The notes beneath the pieces are model-generated. The model searched no databases. It saw only the letters and a list, made by a program, of their open reading frames with translations, and was not told the origin of the DNA. Below are positions 15,718-23,149 of a DNA stretch of 23,540 nucleotides, one piece after another. Source of the DNA: CAZIKB01 sp964539665 (GTDB taxonomy: Bacteria; Zhuqueibacterota; Zhuqueibacteria; Oceanimicrobiales; Oceanimicrobiaceae). The translations under genes and the position numbers were made by a program. Every line of letters begins with the position of its first letter. Within the stretch, counting starts at the first letter, position 1. Where the stretch lies: the NCBI GenBank assembly GCA_964539665.1, contig CAZIKB010000106.1:1-23540 (forward strand), in the 5' to 3' direction.

Positions 15718-16644
15718 TCACCTTTTTATATATTTTACTAACTTAAATCTATTACCGTTTATTTCATCAGATTTATAATCAATCTTATCCATTGAACGCT
15801 GGATGATGTAGAGTCCAAAGCCACCGGTTTTTCTGTGATCCATGGCAGAAAGCACATCATAATCCTGTGTATTTAATTCCTCGAAGCCAATTCCATAATC
15901 CTGCAACACAACGGTAAACAATTTAGAATCATATTCGACCCAAACGTCTATCCAGTTATCCGGATTGGAATGATAGGCATGTTCAATTATATTCAAACAG
16001 GCCTCATAAATTGCAATCCTGATTTTGCCAATATCCTTGGCGTTAAATCCCACTTTTTCAGCATCATTGGTCACAAAATCACAAATTTCATATAAATTAT
16101 TTGTCATACTTTTTACCCGCAGATGATTGCTGGTGGCTGCGTTTGTAACGGTTTTTTTGACCTCCCGATTTTTCTGTACATCTTTTTCAATAGCAGGTTC
16201 TTCAATAGATTTTTGTAATTTTTCTATAATTGGATCATCCACAATATCCACAGCAGGAATTATCGGTTTTGCATCTTCATTAATCGAATCATTAAAATCC
16301 TGTAAAGCATAATTTTCATCTTTCTCCAAAGAAAGATAGCTCAAAGGCGAGAAAGTAGCTAAATTGTTTTTAGCAGAATGAGATATGTTTATTATTTTCA
16401 CATCCCCATTGAATTTACGCGCCCGGGATGTTGCTTCAATTAATAAGGCGATGAGGCTGGATGAAGGAAATTGCAAATTTTTCAAATCGACAAGTATTTT
16501 AGTCTTCCCATTATTAAAACATTCTTCAAAAGTTACTCTCAATATGTTGATTATTGACTTTGAATCAGTAATATTGGCCAGCGGAATGCGTACAACATCC
16601 TCAAAACCATGTATACGTTCAATGACTATTTTTGAATGAGCCAT
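15718..16644 (-). CDS. STAS domain fused to RsbW/SpoIIAB-type ATPase domain
   Basis: A 308-residue cytoplasmic protein with two domains of partner-switching systems. Residues 5-110 form a STAS (anti-anti-sigma, SpoIIAA-like) domain with the serine-rich helix start LQFPSSSLIALLIEA (S61-S63), where SpoIIAA-type proteins are phosphorylated. A charged linker covers about 111-175. Residues 176-308 form a GHKL ATPase domain with N-box E214-x3-N218 in IYEACLNIIEHAY, G1 box D249-x-G251-x-G253, and a glycine-rich lid GGFGLYII. In Bacillus these are separate proteins, a kinase/anti-sigma factor and its antagonist. The fusion suggests self-regulation or a scaffold role. No sigma factor or phosphatase gene is adjacent. 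No clear Shine-Dalgarno is seen. Confidence 0.88.
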   Translation of the reverse strand: MAHSKIVIERIHGFEDVVRIPLANITDSKSIINILRVTFEECFNNGKTKILVDLKNLQFPSSSLIALLIEATSRARKFNGDVKIINISHSAKNNLATFSPLSYLSLEKDENYALQDFNDSINEDAKPIIPAVDIVDDPIIEKLQKSIEEPAIEKDVQKNREVKKTVTNAATSNHLRVKSMTNNLYEICDFVTNDAEKVGFNAKDIGKIRIAIYEACLNIIEHAYHSNPDNWIDVWVEYDSKLFTVVLQDYGIGFEELNTQDYDVLSAMDHRKTGGFGLYIIQRSMDKIDYKSDEINGNRFKLVKYIKR

Positions 16645-16662
16645 AATTTTAAGGGAATTTTA

Positions 16663-16689
16663 GAATAATTATGTGTGCCGAATAATTAT
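16663..16689. repeat. Paired 10-bp direct repeat upstream of the STAS-ATPase gene
   Basis: GAATAATTAT occurs twice with a 17-bp period, 19 to 45 bp upstream of the start codon. Each copy contains the near-symmetric AATAATTATT type core. It could be a tandem regulator site or coincidence in AT-rich DNA. Confidence 0.3.
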
Positions 16690-16726
16690 TAATGCAGATT
16701 TGTGATTAACTATAAAAAGAAACAAA

Positions 16727-18403
16727 TTAAGTTTTCGATCGTTTTTTTTCTTCTTCAATTAGTATTCTTTTCAAAACCTTTCCTATATTACTCTTCGGTA
16801 GAGATTCGCGAAACTCAATAAATTTTGGTATTTTGAATGATGCGAGCTTTTGCTTGCAAAATTGAATTATTTCTTCGGCGGTGAGCGTTTCGCCTTTTTT
16901 ACCTACTACAAAAGCTTTCACCGTCTCTCCCCTGTATTCATCCGGAACACCTATAACAGCAGCTTCCATTATTTTAGGATACTCAAACAGCACTTCTTCG
17001 ATTTCTCTTGGAAATATATTAAATCCGCCGGCAATAATCATGTCCTTTTTTCTATCTATTATATAGAAATATCCATCCTCGTCCATTTTTGCCATATCGC
17101 CTGTAAAAAGCCAGCCATCTTTTAAAACCGCCAGGCTCTCTTTTTCCATTTTCCAATAACCTTTCATAACCTGCGGACCTTTTACAGCAATTTCCCCGAC
17201 TTCACCAAGCGGGAGCTCTTTCCTGGTTTCTGGATCTACAATTATTGATTCAGTATTTGGAATCGGGATTCCGATTGATCCGTCTTTACGATTTCCATTG
17301 ATAGGATTCGCATGGGTTACAGGCGAGGTTTCAGAAAGGCCATAACCTTCAACTAACTTGCCGCCCGTGATGGATTCAAATTGTTTTGCTACTTCTATTA
17401 GAAGCGGTGCACCTCCGCTCACACAGGCTTTAATTGAAGAGATATCATATTTTGATATATTTGGGAAATTATTAACGGCAACATAAAGAGTCGGTACGCC
17501 TGAGAATAAAGTAGCCTTATTTTTTTGAATACCTTTAAGGATCATTTTGACATCCCGTGGGTTGGGAATTAAAACCATCCTGGAACTAAGATGAATACTC
17601 ATGTGCAACCCGGTAGTCAGACCATAACTGTGAAAAAACGGCAGAGCACAGAGTATTACCTCATGACTTTCATTTGTATCACAAAACCAGCTCCCGATTT
17701 GCGTGACATTGGCAACTAAATTGCCATGGGTTAAAATAGCGCCCTTTGAAACACCTGTGGTACCTCCTGTATAAAGAAGGATAGCAACATCATCAGGTTT
17801 TGGTTTCACATTTGGCAAGGCTGAATGAAATTTTTCAGACATAAGTTCAGCATAAAAATGGATTCCCGGGCCACGACTTATTTTAATCGCCGTACCTTCC
17901 TTTTTTGCTTTTATGGGATAGAGTAATTTTAACAGTGGGGGTAAATAATGTTGAACATTCGTCACAATAATATTTTTAAGGCTGGTCTCCTCCCGGATTC
18001 TTTCAATCTTTGGATAAAGAAAGTCCAGCACGAATGCAGTTTCAGCGCCGCTGTCATTAATTTGATATTTGAGTTCTCGTTCCACATATTGAGGATTCGT
18101 GGGCACCAAGACAGCGCCAATTTTTAATGCTGCAAAATGAACAATTGGATATTGGGGAATGTTCGGTAAAATTATCGCAACACGATCCCCTTGCTTCACA
18201 CCTAATTGGCTTAAAGCAGTTGCAAGTTGGTTTACTTTTTGCCCCAGGTCATAATAGGAAATATTATTTCCAAAATAGGAAATCGCATTCCCTTGAGGAT
18301 TTTTAGTTACAGCATCGTCGAAAATGTGAGTCAGCGTTTTATCCGGGAATTGAATTGTATGGGGCACTCCATTTTCATAGAATTCAGTCCAGGGTGTATT
18401 CAT
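16727..18403 (-). CDS. fadD: Long-chain fatty acid-CoA ligase (AMP-forming)
   Basis: A 558-residue ANL-superfamily enzyme that activates fatty acids to acyl-CoA through an acyl-adenylate. Motifs: P-loop YTGGTTGVSKG (residues 211-221), GYGLSETSP (353-361), D436 in LFTGD, R451 in DRKKDMIIAGGFNIFP, and the catalytic lysine K542 in SNIGKVLKR. The length and the linker (DRKKD) fit FadD-type ligases for long chains, although chain length cannot be read from sequence. I prefer the ATG at 18403, which has GGAAG five bases upstream. An in-frame ATG at 18415 would add MEVK, but lacks a good Shine-Dalgarno and nearly coincides with the predicted transcription start. Confidence 0.95.
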   Translation of the reverse strand: MNTPWTEFYENGVPHTIQFPDKTLTHIFDDAVTKNPQGNAISYFGNNISYYDLGQKVNQLATALSQLGVKQGDRVAIILPNIPQYPIVHFAALKIGAVLVPTNPQYVERELKYQINDSGAETAFVLDFLYPKIERIREETSLKNIIVTNVQHYLPPLLKLLYPIKAKKEGTAIKISRGPGIHFYAELMSEKFHSALPNVKPKPDDVAILLYTGGTTGVSKGAILTHGNLVANVTQIGSWFCDTNESHEVILCALPFFHSYGLTTGLHMSIHLSSRMVLIPNPRDVKMILKGIQKNKATLFSGVPTLYVAVNNFPNISKYDISSIKACVSGGAPLLIEVAKQFESITGGKLVEGYGLSETSPVTHANPINGNRKDGSIGIPIPNTESIIVDPETRKELPLGEVGEIAVKGPQVMKGYWKMEKESLAVLKDGWLFTGDMAKMDEDGYFYIIDRKKDMIIAGGFNIFPREIEEVLFEYPKIMEAAVIGVPDEYRGETVKAFVVGKKGETLTAEEIIQFCKQKLASFKIPKFIEFRESLPKSNIGKVLKRILIEEEKKRSKT

Positions 18404-18420
18404 TTTAACTTCCATATTAA

Positions 18421-18449
18421 TATTTACACCATTTTCATAATACTGTAAA
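18421..18449 (-). promoter_or_regulatory. Candidate promoter of the acyl-CoA ligase gene
   Basis: On the minus strand TTTACA (18444-18449) and TAAATA (18421-18426) are 17 bp apart. The -35 box lies in the T-run of the preceding terminator, so one gene ends and the next begins within about 40 bp. The predicted start leaves a leader of about 10 bases before the ATG at 18403. Confidence 0.35.
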
Positions 18450-18481
18450 ATAAAACACCCACCTGAAAGGGGTGGGTGTTT
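18445..18481 (-). terminator. Intrinsic terminator of the TPR protein gene
   Basis: An 11-bp perfect stem, AAACACCCACC (18453-18463 on the plus strand) with its complement (18471-18481), around a 7-base loop. On the minus strand the hairpin is followed by TATTTTAC. It begins 18 bp after the stop at 18500. Confidence 0.85.
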
Positions 18482-18499
18482 AAATTTATTCCATTTATT

Positions 18500-19555
18500 T
18501 TAATTATTGCCGCCGTACTTATCTCTATTCTTGATAGCATCAATTTCATATTCCGCCGTTCTTCTCCATTGTCTGTTTTTTGCCACAATTTCGAAAAAAC
18601 GTATAGCCTCATTAAATTGACTTAATTTATGACACGCTTTTCCAGCTTCGTATGCTGCTGGAGCCCAATTAGGTTTTAACTTCAAAGACTCCATCGCTGT
18701 TTGTTTTGCCTGAGTAAATTGACCTTTCTTGTTGTAAATAGAGGCCAGACGATAATGTGGATCTGCCCATTTTTCTCTCTTTGATACCGCTAAAGCGTTT
18801 TCTAATGCCATTATAGCTTCATCAAATCGGGAAATTTCAGTCAAGCTAACCCCAAGACTATAAAATGCCAGTTCATATTCAGGATTAATTTGGGTAGCTT
18901 TAGTGAAACTCTCAACAGCTGATTTATAATTTTTCTTTCTATTTTGATAGACAGCACCCAGTAGATAATTAGATTTTGCGGAAGTCGGATCATTTTCGAT
19001 TGCACTTTTATATGTTTTAATCGCTTCATCCGGTAAACCTCTCTGGTCAAATATTATACCCAAAGCAACATAGGCATCTATATAGCTCGGATTTTGAAGG
19101 ATGGCAGCCTTGTAGGCGGCAGTGGCTTCAGGATATTTTCTTAGTTTCTTCAATGTAAGGCCTTTACAATAATGTGCCTTATAAAATGTTGAATCCATTG
19201 AAATTGCGTTGTTGTAATGTTCAAGAGCTTGCTCATTCTGACCCATCTTACGAGCGGTGTTACCATCATTAAAAGCCTTCTTAACTGCGTTGATCCTTTT
19301 CATAGCATCAACATCAGCCTTTATTACTTTATCAATTTCTTTAATTTCTGCAACCAATTTTTCTCGCTCTTTGATAAGAGTATTGTATTCATCGGTAGTT
19401 ATTTTTGATTTAAGCTTGGTATCAATTTGACCAACCTGATTCAACTTCTGTTGTTTTTGTTGATTCAAATCCTGACTTAATCCAGTACCAATAAATAAAA
19501 TTAACAATGATAGCACCAGGAAAACGCTACTACGATAGTTAATTATATAATTCAT
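18500..19555 (-). CDS. Exported TPR-repeat protein with N-terminal coiled coil
   Basis: A 351-residue protein. The signal peptide spans about residues 1-28, with a hydrophobic core and likely cleavage near GLSQ. A Lys/Gln/Glu-rich predicted coiled coil follows (about 29-88). About seven TPR units then fill residues 88-335, each with the pattern ALxxYxxAIxxDPxxxxAxYxLG. Such proteins act as scaffolds; the partner is unknown. The open frame continues upstream to a GTG at 19570, but the ATG at 19555 has GGGAGG 7 bases before it and starts a normal signal peptide, so it is the likely start. It is flanked by the tRNA terminator upstream and its own terminator downstream, hence probably a single-gene unit. 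Confidence 0.85.
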   Translation of the reverse strand: MNYIINYRSSVFLVLSLLILFIGTGLSQDLNQQKQQKLNQVGQIDTKLKSKITTDEYNTLIKEREKLVAEIKEIDKVIKADVDAMKRINAVKKAFNDGNTARKMGQNEQALEHYNNAISMDSTFYKAHYCKGLTLKKLRKYPEATAAYKAAILQNPSYIDAYVALGIIFDQRGLPDEAIKTYKSAIENDPTSAKSNYLLGAVYQNRKKNYKSAVESFTKATQINPEYELAFYSLGVSLTEISRFDEAIMALENALAVSKREKWADPHYRLASIYNKKGQFTQAKQTAMESLKLKPNWAPAAYEAGKACHKLSQFNEAIRFFEIVAKNRQWRRTAEYEIDAIKNRDKYGGNN

Positions 19556-19634
19556 TATAAAACCTCCCACTCTTGTGAATAATTATTATCGTTTGTTTTA
19601 ATTATATAATTAATTTTATTTTACTAAAATTAAA

Positions 19635-19656
19635 CTCCATATTATTATATATGGAG
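19635..19656 (-). terminator. Terminator after tRNA-Leu
   Basis: CTCCATAT (19635-19642) and ATATGGAG (19649-19656) form an 8-bp stem with a 6-base loop. On the minus strand it is followed by TTTAATTTTAG. It lies about 50 bp after the tRNA 3' end and would end the gap-tpiA-secG-tRNA unit. Confidence 0.65.
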
Positions 19657-19706
19657 CACTAAACTATTTATTCCTCAGATTACTGATTAATCTTACATTT
19701 ACAAAG

Positions 19707-19789
19707 TGCCGAAGGGGGGACTCGAACCCCCATGGGTTGCCCCACACGGTCCTTAACCGTGCGTGTCTGCCAAATTCCACCACTTCGGC
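19707..19789 (-). tRNA. tRNA-Leu, anticodon AAG
   Basis: The cloverleaf is complete. The 7-bp acceptor stem pairs GCCGAAG with CTTCGGC, followed by discriminator A73; CCA is not encoded. The D-loop contains GG, a long variable arm (stem TGGG/CCCA) marks a class II tRNA, and the T-arm is GGGGG-TTCGAGT-CCCCC. The anticodon stem CACGG/CCGTG encloses the loop TTAAGGA, giving anticodon AAG (plus-strand 19752-19754) with U33 and G37. Class II form, A73 and the 5' region (GCCGAAGTGGTGGAATT) fit leucine. A34 is unusual because bacteria normally use GAG for CUU/CUC codons. It starts 19 bp after secG, an arrangement also found in E. coli (secG-leuU). Confidence 0.95.
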
Positions 19790-19808
19790 GGCTTAGATAG
19801 GAACGACT

Positions 19809-20195
19809 TTATTGTAAACTGTCTGGAATTGTTGTTGCTTCGTCTGTTGTTAAAGGTAATAATTGCTGTGAACCACCTGTCGGTACAAAAGGTAAACCAG
19901 AAGCTGGCAGCGTACTTCTTCTTTCTTGCTCTTGCGAAACCAGGCTTTGACTTTCACCTTCTGAGCCTTTAGTTAAAAACGATATCAAAAGTGAGATCGT
20001 TAAAAATCCGATGGCTAAATACGTTGTCACCCGGCTTAAAAAAGTGGCTGCACCACGCCCACCAAATACTGCTCCCATGGCACCGCCACCTCCAAATGCA
20101 CCAGCTAATCCACCGCCTTTACTTGATTGCAGCAATATTACAATAGTCAAAGCGATACATACAATGAGATAAACGATAATTATAAAACTATACAT
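19809..20195 (-). CDS. secG: Preprotein translocase subunit SecG
   Basis: A 128-residue protein with two membrane helices (about 4-22 and 58-76). They are joined by the SecG hallmark loop LLQSSKGGGLAGAFGGGG followed by FGGRGAATFLSRVTTYLA. SecG is the small accessory subunit of the SecYEG channel and stimulates export. The C-terminal 50 residues (Gln/Ser/Thr/Pro-rich) are variable, as usual. AAGGA precedes the ATG, and the start lies 15 bp after the tpiA stop. The tpiA-secG-tRNA-Leu order is seen in other bacteria, which supports the call. Confidence 0.96.
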   Translation of the reverse strand: MYSFIIIVYLIVCIALTIVILLQSSKGGGLAGAFGGGGAMGAVFGGRGAATFLSRVTTYLAIGFLTISLLISFLTKGSEGESQSLVSQEQERRSTLPASGLPFVPTGGSQQLLPLTTDEATTIPDSLQ

Positions 20196-20210
20196 GATTT
20201 CCTTACTATA

Positions 20211-20981
20211 CTAATTAACTCTTTCAGTTGATTTAATTATTTCAGTAAAACTATCCACGTTAAGACTCGCACCACCGACTAACGCACCGTCTATATTTTC
20301 CTGCTGCATAAGTTCTTCAGCGTTTGTCGGTTTAACGCTGCCGCCATACTGAATGCGTATTCTGGTTCCGATATTTTCTCCAAACATTTCGCATAACAAT
20401 TCACGGATAAAAAGGTGAACCTCTTCTGCCTGTTGTGGCGTAGCAGTTTCTCCGGTCCCGATAGCCCATACAGGTTCGTAAGCCGCAACAAATGCATCTG
20501 CATCGGTTATTTTCACTTCAGCGAGTCCCGATCTCATTTGCTCTTCTACTACCTTTTGAGTCAATCCGTTTCTTCTTTCTTCAATTTTTTCTCCGACGCA
20601 GAAGATTGGTACCAGACCTTTTTCCTGAGATTTGCGAATTTTTTTATTAATCTCCTGATCTGTTTCTCCAAAAACATGACGTCTTTCAGAGTGACCAACG
20701 ATTACATATTTACATCCCGCATCTTTCAACATTTGAGCTGAAACCTCGCCGGTAAAGGCTCCTTCGTCTTCCCAGTGTAAATTTTGTCCGCCTATGCTAA
20801 TTTTTGACTCTTTGAGAATTTCGTGAACCGGCACCAGAGCTGGGAATGGCGGACATATAACAACATCCACCTCCTGGACATTTATTAATCTAACTTTCAA
20901 GGCCTTGGCAGAAGCAACCGCTTCGCCTGGGGTTTTATACATTTTCCAATTCCCACCCACAATCATTCTTCGATTTTTCAT
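20211..20981 (-). CDS. tpiA: Triosephosphate isomerase
   Basis: A 256-residue TIM-barrel enzyme that interconverts dihydroxyacetone phosphate and glyceraldehyde 3-phosphate in glycolysis and gluconeogenesis. Catalytic residues are all present: N11 and K13 in NWKMYK, H97 in VGHSERR and E169 in AAYEPVWAIGTG, whose last part (173-177) is the flexible loop 6. Phosphate-binding segments YGGSVKP (212-218) and GGASL (236-240) follow. The length is normal. It lies 68 bp after gap with no terminator between, so cotranscription is likely. The Shine-Dalgarno before the ATG is weak. Confidence 0.99.
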   Translation of the reverse strand: MKNRRMIVGGNWKMYKTPGEAVASAKALKVRLINVQEVDVVICPPFPALVPVHEILKESKISIGGQNLHWEDEGAFTGEVSAQMLKDAGCKYVIVGHSERRHVFGETDQEINKKIRKSQEKGLVPIFCVGEKIEERRNGLTQKVVEEQMRSGLAEVKITDADAFVAAYEPVWAIGTGETATPQQAEEVHLFIRELLCEMFGENIGTRIRIQYGGSVKPTNAEELMQQENIDGALVGGASLNVDSFTEIIKSTERVN

Positions 20982-21049
20982 GTATTTCGAATCTTTATGA
21001 TCAACTAATTCATTTAACTATTATAATCTATATTCCGTTTCCAAATCTG

Positions 21050-22060
21050 TTAGATACTTTTCACAATTCGTTCAATTAAATCAAGGACGCGGCATGAAAA
21101 GCCCCACTCATTATCATACCAGGATAAAATTTTTGCCATATTCCCATCTAATACACTGGTTGAAAGGCCGTCTACAATTGATGAATGTGAATCACCGTTA
21201 AAATCTTTGGATACCAGGGGTTCCTCAGTGTATCTTAGCACACCTTTTAATTTATTTTCGGCGGCGCTTTTGAATGCCATATTCATTTCTTCAGAAGTAG
21301 TATTTTTTTTCAATTGAAATACAACATCCACTAATGAAACGTTTGGTGTGGGAACTCGAATAGCCATTCCATCCATTTTTCCCTTAAGCTCCGGTAAAAC
21401 CTCGGCGACTGCTCTCGCAGCGCCTGTAGTTGTCGGAATCATTGACACTGCCGCCGCTCGAGCCCGTCTTAGATCTTTATGTGGTAAGTCCAGGATTTTT
21501 TGATCATTAGTGTAAGAATGAATTGTAGTCATCAGACCTTTGACTATTCCAAAATTATCCATAACTACCTTCGCTACCGGAGTTAAACAGTTAGTCGTAC
21601 AGGAGGCATTTGAAATAATATTATGGTTGGAGGGATCATATTGGTTGTCATTGACGCCAACAACAACGGTAAAATCAGGATTTTTGGCTGGTGCGCTAAT
21701 TATTACTTTTTTCGCGCCGGCGTCTAAATGTTTCTGAGCATTTTCACGTGCGGTGAACAAGCCGGTAGATTCGATTGCGATATCAACACCTAAATCTTTC
21801 CACGGTAATTGGCCAGGATCTTTAATTGCCAAAATTTTTATTGTATTACCATCAGCATAAATAGCATCGCCTTCTGCCCTTACATCACCATCAAATATTC
21901 CAAAATTTGAGTCATATTTCAATAAATGAGCAAGTGTCCGGGAATCCGCTAAATCATTTACAGCTACAAATTCAATGTCTGTCATTCCCTGTTGTTTTGC
22001 TGCTCGGAAAATATTACGACCAATCCTACCAAATCCATTGATACCCACTCTTACAGACAT
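21050..22060 (-). CDS. gap: Glyceraldehyde-3-phosphate dehydrogenase (type I)
   Basis: A 336-residue NAD-type GAPDH. The Rossmann motif GINGFGRIGRNIFRAA is at residues 6-21. VNDLAD (34-39), with an acidic residue after the second strand, favours NAD over NADP. The active site is SNASCTTNCLTP with C154, and H181 lies in TTIHSYT. The C-terminal WYDNEWGFSCRV is complete. It oxidises glyceraldehyde 3-phosphate to 1,3-bisphosphoglycerate. AAGGAGAA precedes the ATG and a strong promoter lies upstream. It heads a gap-tpiA-secG-tRNA-Leu unit that joins two consecutive glycolytic steps. Confidence 0.99.
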   Translation of the reverse strand: MSVRVGINGFGRIGRNIFRAAKQQGMTDIEFVAVNDLADSRTLAHLLKYDSNFGIFDGDVRAEGDAIYADGNTIKILAIKDPGQLPWKDLGVDIAIESTGLFTARENAQKHLDAGAKKVIISAPAKNPDFTVVVGVNDNQYDPSNHNIISNASCTTNCLTPVAKVVMDNFGIVKGLMTTIHSYTNDQKILDLPHKDLRRARAAAVSMIPTTTGAARAVAEVLPELKGKMDGMAIRVPTPNVSLVDVVFQLKKNTTSEEMNMAFKSAAENKLKGVLRYTEEPLVSKDFNGDSHSSIVDGLSTSVLDGNMAKILSWYDNEWGFSCRVLDLIERIVKSI

Positions 22061-22107
22061 GTCCGTGTTCTCCTTTTTAGTAATCTACTTTAATTTTTAA
22101 AAGTGTT

Positions 22108-22136
22108 AAGATAAACATAATTTAAAATAATGTCAA
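22108..22136 (-). promoter_or_regulatory. gap: Sigma70-type promoter of gap
   Basis: On the minus strand TTGACA (22131-22136) and TATCTT (22108-22113) are separated by exactly 17 AT-rich bases. The -10 box is 47 bp from the start codon. This is among the best vegetative-type promoters in the window and fits a highly expressed glycolytic gene. Confidence 0.75.
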
Positions 22137-22244
22137 GTAGAAATTGATTTCCCAAAATTCATAAAATATTATAAATCTTAAAATAATAGAATACTCTTGT
22201 TTATACAGCTTCGCATAAAAATTCATTCTTTCTACAATCACTAC

Positions 22245-22940
22245 TTAATTTACTTTCGCGGCAGTTACAGCTAATATTTTACCGGCGCCAGCCTCCTTCA
22301 GAGATAAAGCGCAAGCATTTAATGTAGAACCAGTTGTTAAAACATCATCCACAAGAATTAACACCTTATTCTTTACTATCCTCGCATCCTGGACTTTAAA
22401 AGCTCCCTGAACATTTTTTATTCGTTCCTCCGCGCTTAGTTTTGATTGAGATTTAGTATAACGCACCCTATTCAAAATTCCGGGTTCGCAGGGAATGTTT
22501 AGCCTTTTCGCAATCCTGTTAGCAAGCAAAAGACTCTGATTAAATCCACGTTCTCGTAATCTCGTGTTGTGCAAAGGGACCGGAATCACATAATCCGCTG
22601 TTGAAAATTCATTGCTGGCTGAAACCAATTTAGCCATTTCATCACCAACTGCAGAGCCGAAAAATGTTTTCCTGAAATATTTCATCTCATGGATAATTTT
22701 TTGAACTTCATCAGAATATTCCCAAACTGAAATAACACTAAAAGAGTCTTGAATCGTCTTTTCGCCATGTGAATCGTTTTGCTCAATCCGAGGTAAATTT
22801 TGCCAGCAGGTTTCACAGGTAAGTTTTTTACCCGCTTCCAGGCGACAGTTGCACATTAAGCAATGAGGTGGATAAATAAAATTCAAAAATGCGTCAATAT
22901 ATGGCGCTAAATTTGTATAAATTAAAGTTAGATTTAACAT
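22245..22940 (-). CDS. comF: ComF-family phosphoribosyltransferase-like protein
   Basis: A 231-residue protein. The N-terminal zinc ribbon has C27-x2-C30 and C42-x2-C45 (HCLMCNC and TCETCW). A type I phosphoribosyltransferase fold follows, with VIPVPLHNTRLRERGFNQS (residues 118-136) and the PRPP-binding motif VLILVDDVLTTGST (193-206). ComF proteins take part in DNA uptake and transformation, and in some species have roles in fork restart; the enzymatic substrate is not known. No Shine-Dalgarno is visible before the ATG. It is separated from gap by about 100 bp and the gap promoter. No other competence genes are in the window. Confidence 0.94.
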   Translation of the reverse strand: MLNLTLIYTNLAPYIDAFLNFIYPPHCLMCNCRLEAGKKLTCETCWQNLPRIEQNDSHGEKTIQDSFSVISVWEYSDEVQKIIHEMKYFRKTFFGSAVGDEMAKLVSASNEFSTADYVIPVPLHNTRLRERGFNQSLLLANRIAKRLNIPCEPGILNRVRYTKSQSKLSAEERIKNVQGAFKVQDARIVKNKVLILVDDVLTTGSTLNACALSLKEAGAGKILAVTAAKVN

Positions 22941-23149
22941 TGTTAAATAATATTTATTATTTCATTCAAAATTATTATTAATTTACAATCTACTTTTTTA
23001 ATATAAACAAATTTAATTGAAATATAGTTATATTCAACTATATTTTAGGCCTGTACTGAAAAAACATACTATACTGCATCATTTTCCGGGCAGAGCCTGA
23101 ACGGAATATCATTATGCTGTCACGATATTCTGCACTCACAAGTTTATGT
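22941..23149. other. AT-rich intergenic region with a 10-bp hairpin
   Basis: No gene is recognised here. A perfect inverted repeat, AAATATAGTT / AACTATATTT (23020-23029 and 23036-23045, 6-base loop), lies between comF and the pseudogene. It has no clean T-run on either side, so it may be a weak bidirectional terminator for converging or decayed transcription, or an operator of comF. Weak traces of the pseudogene may extend back to about 23100. Confidence 0.45.
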
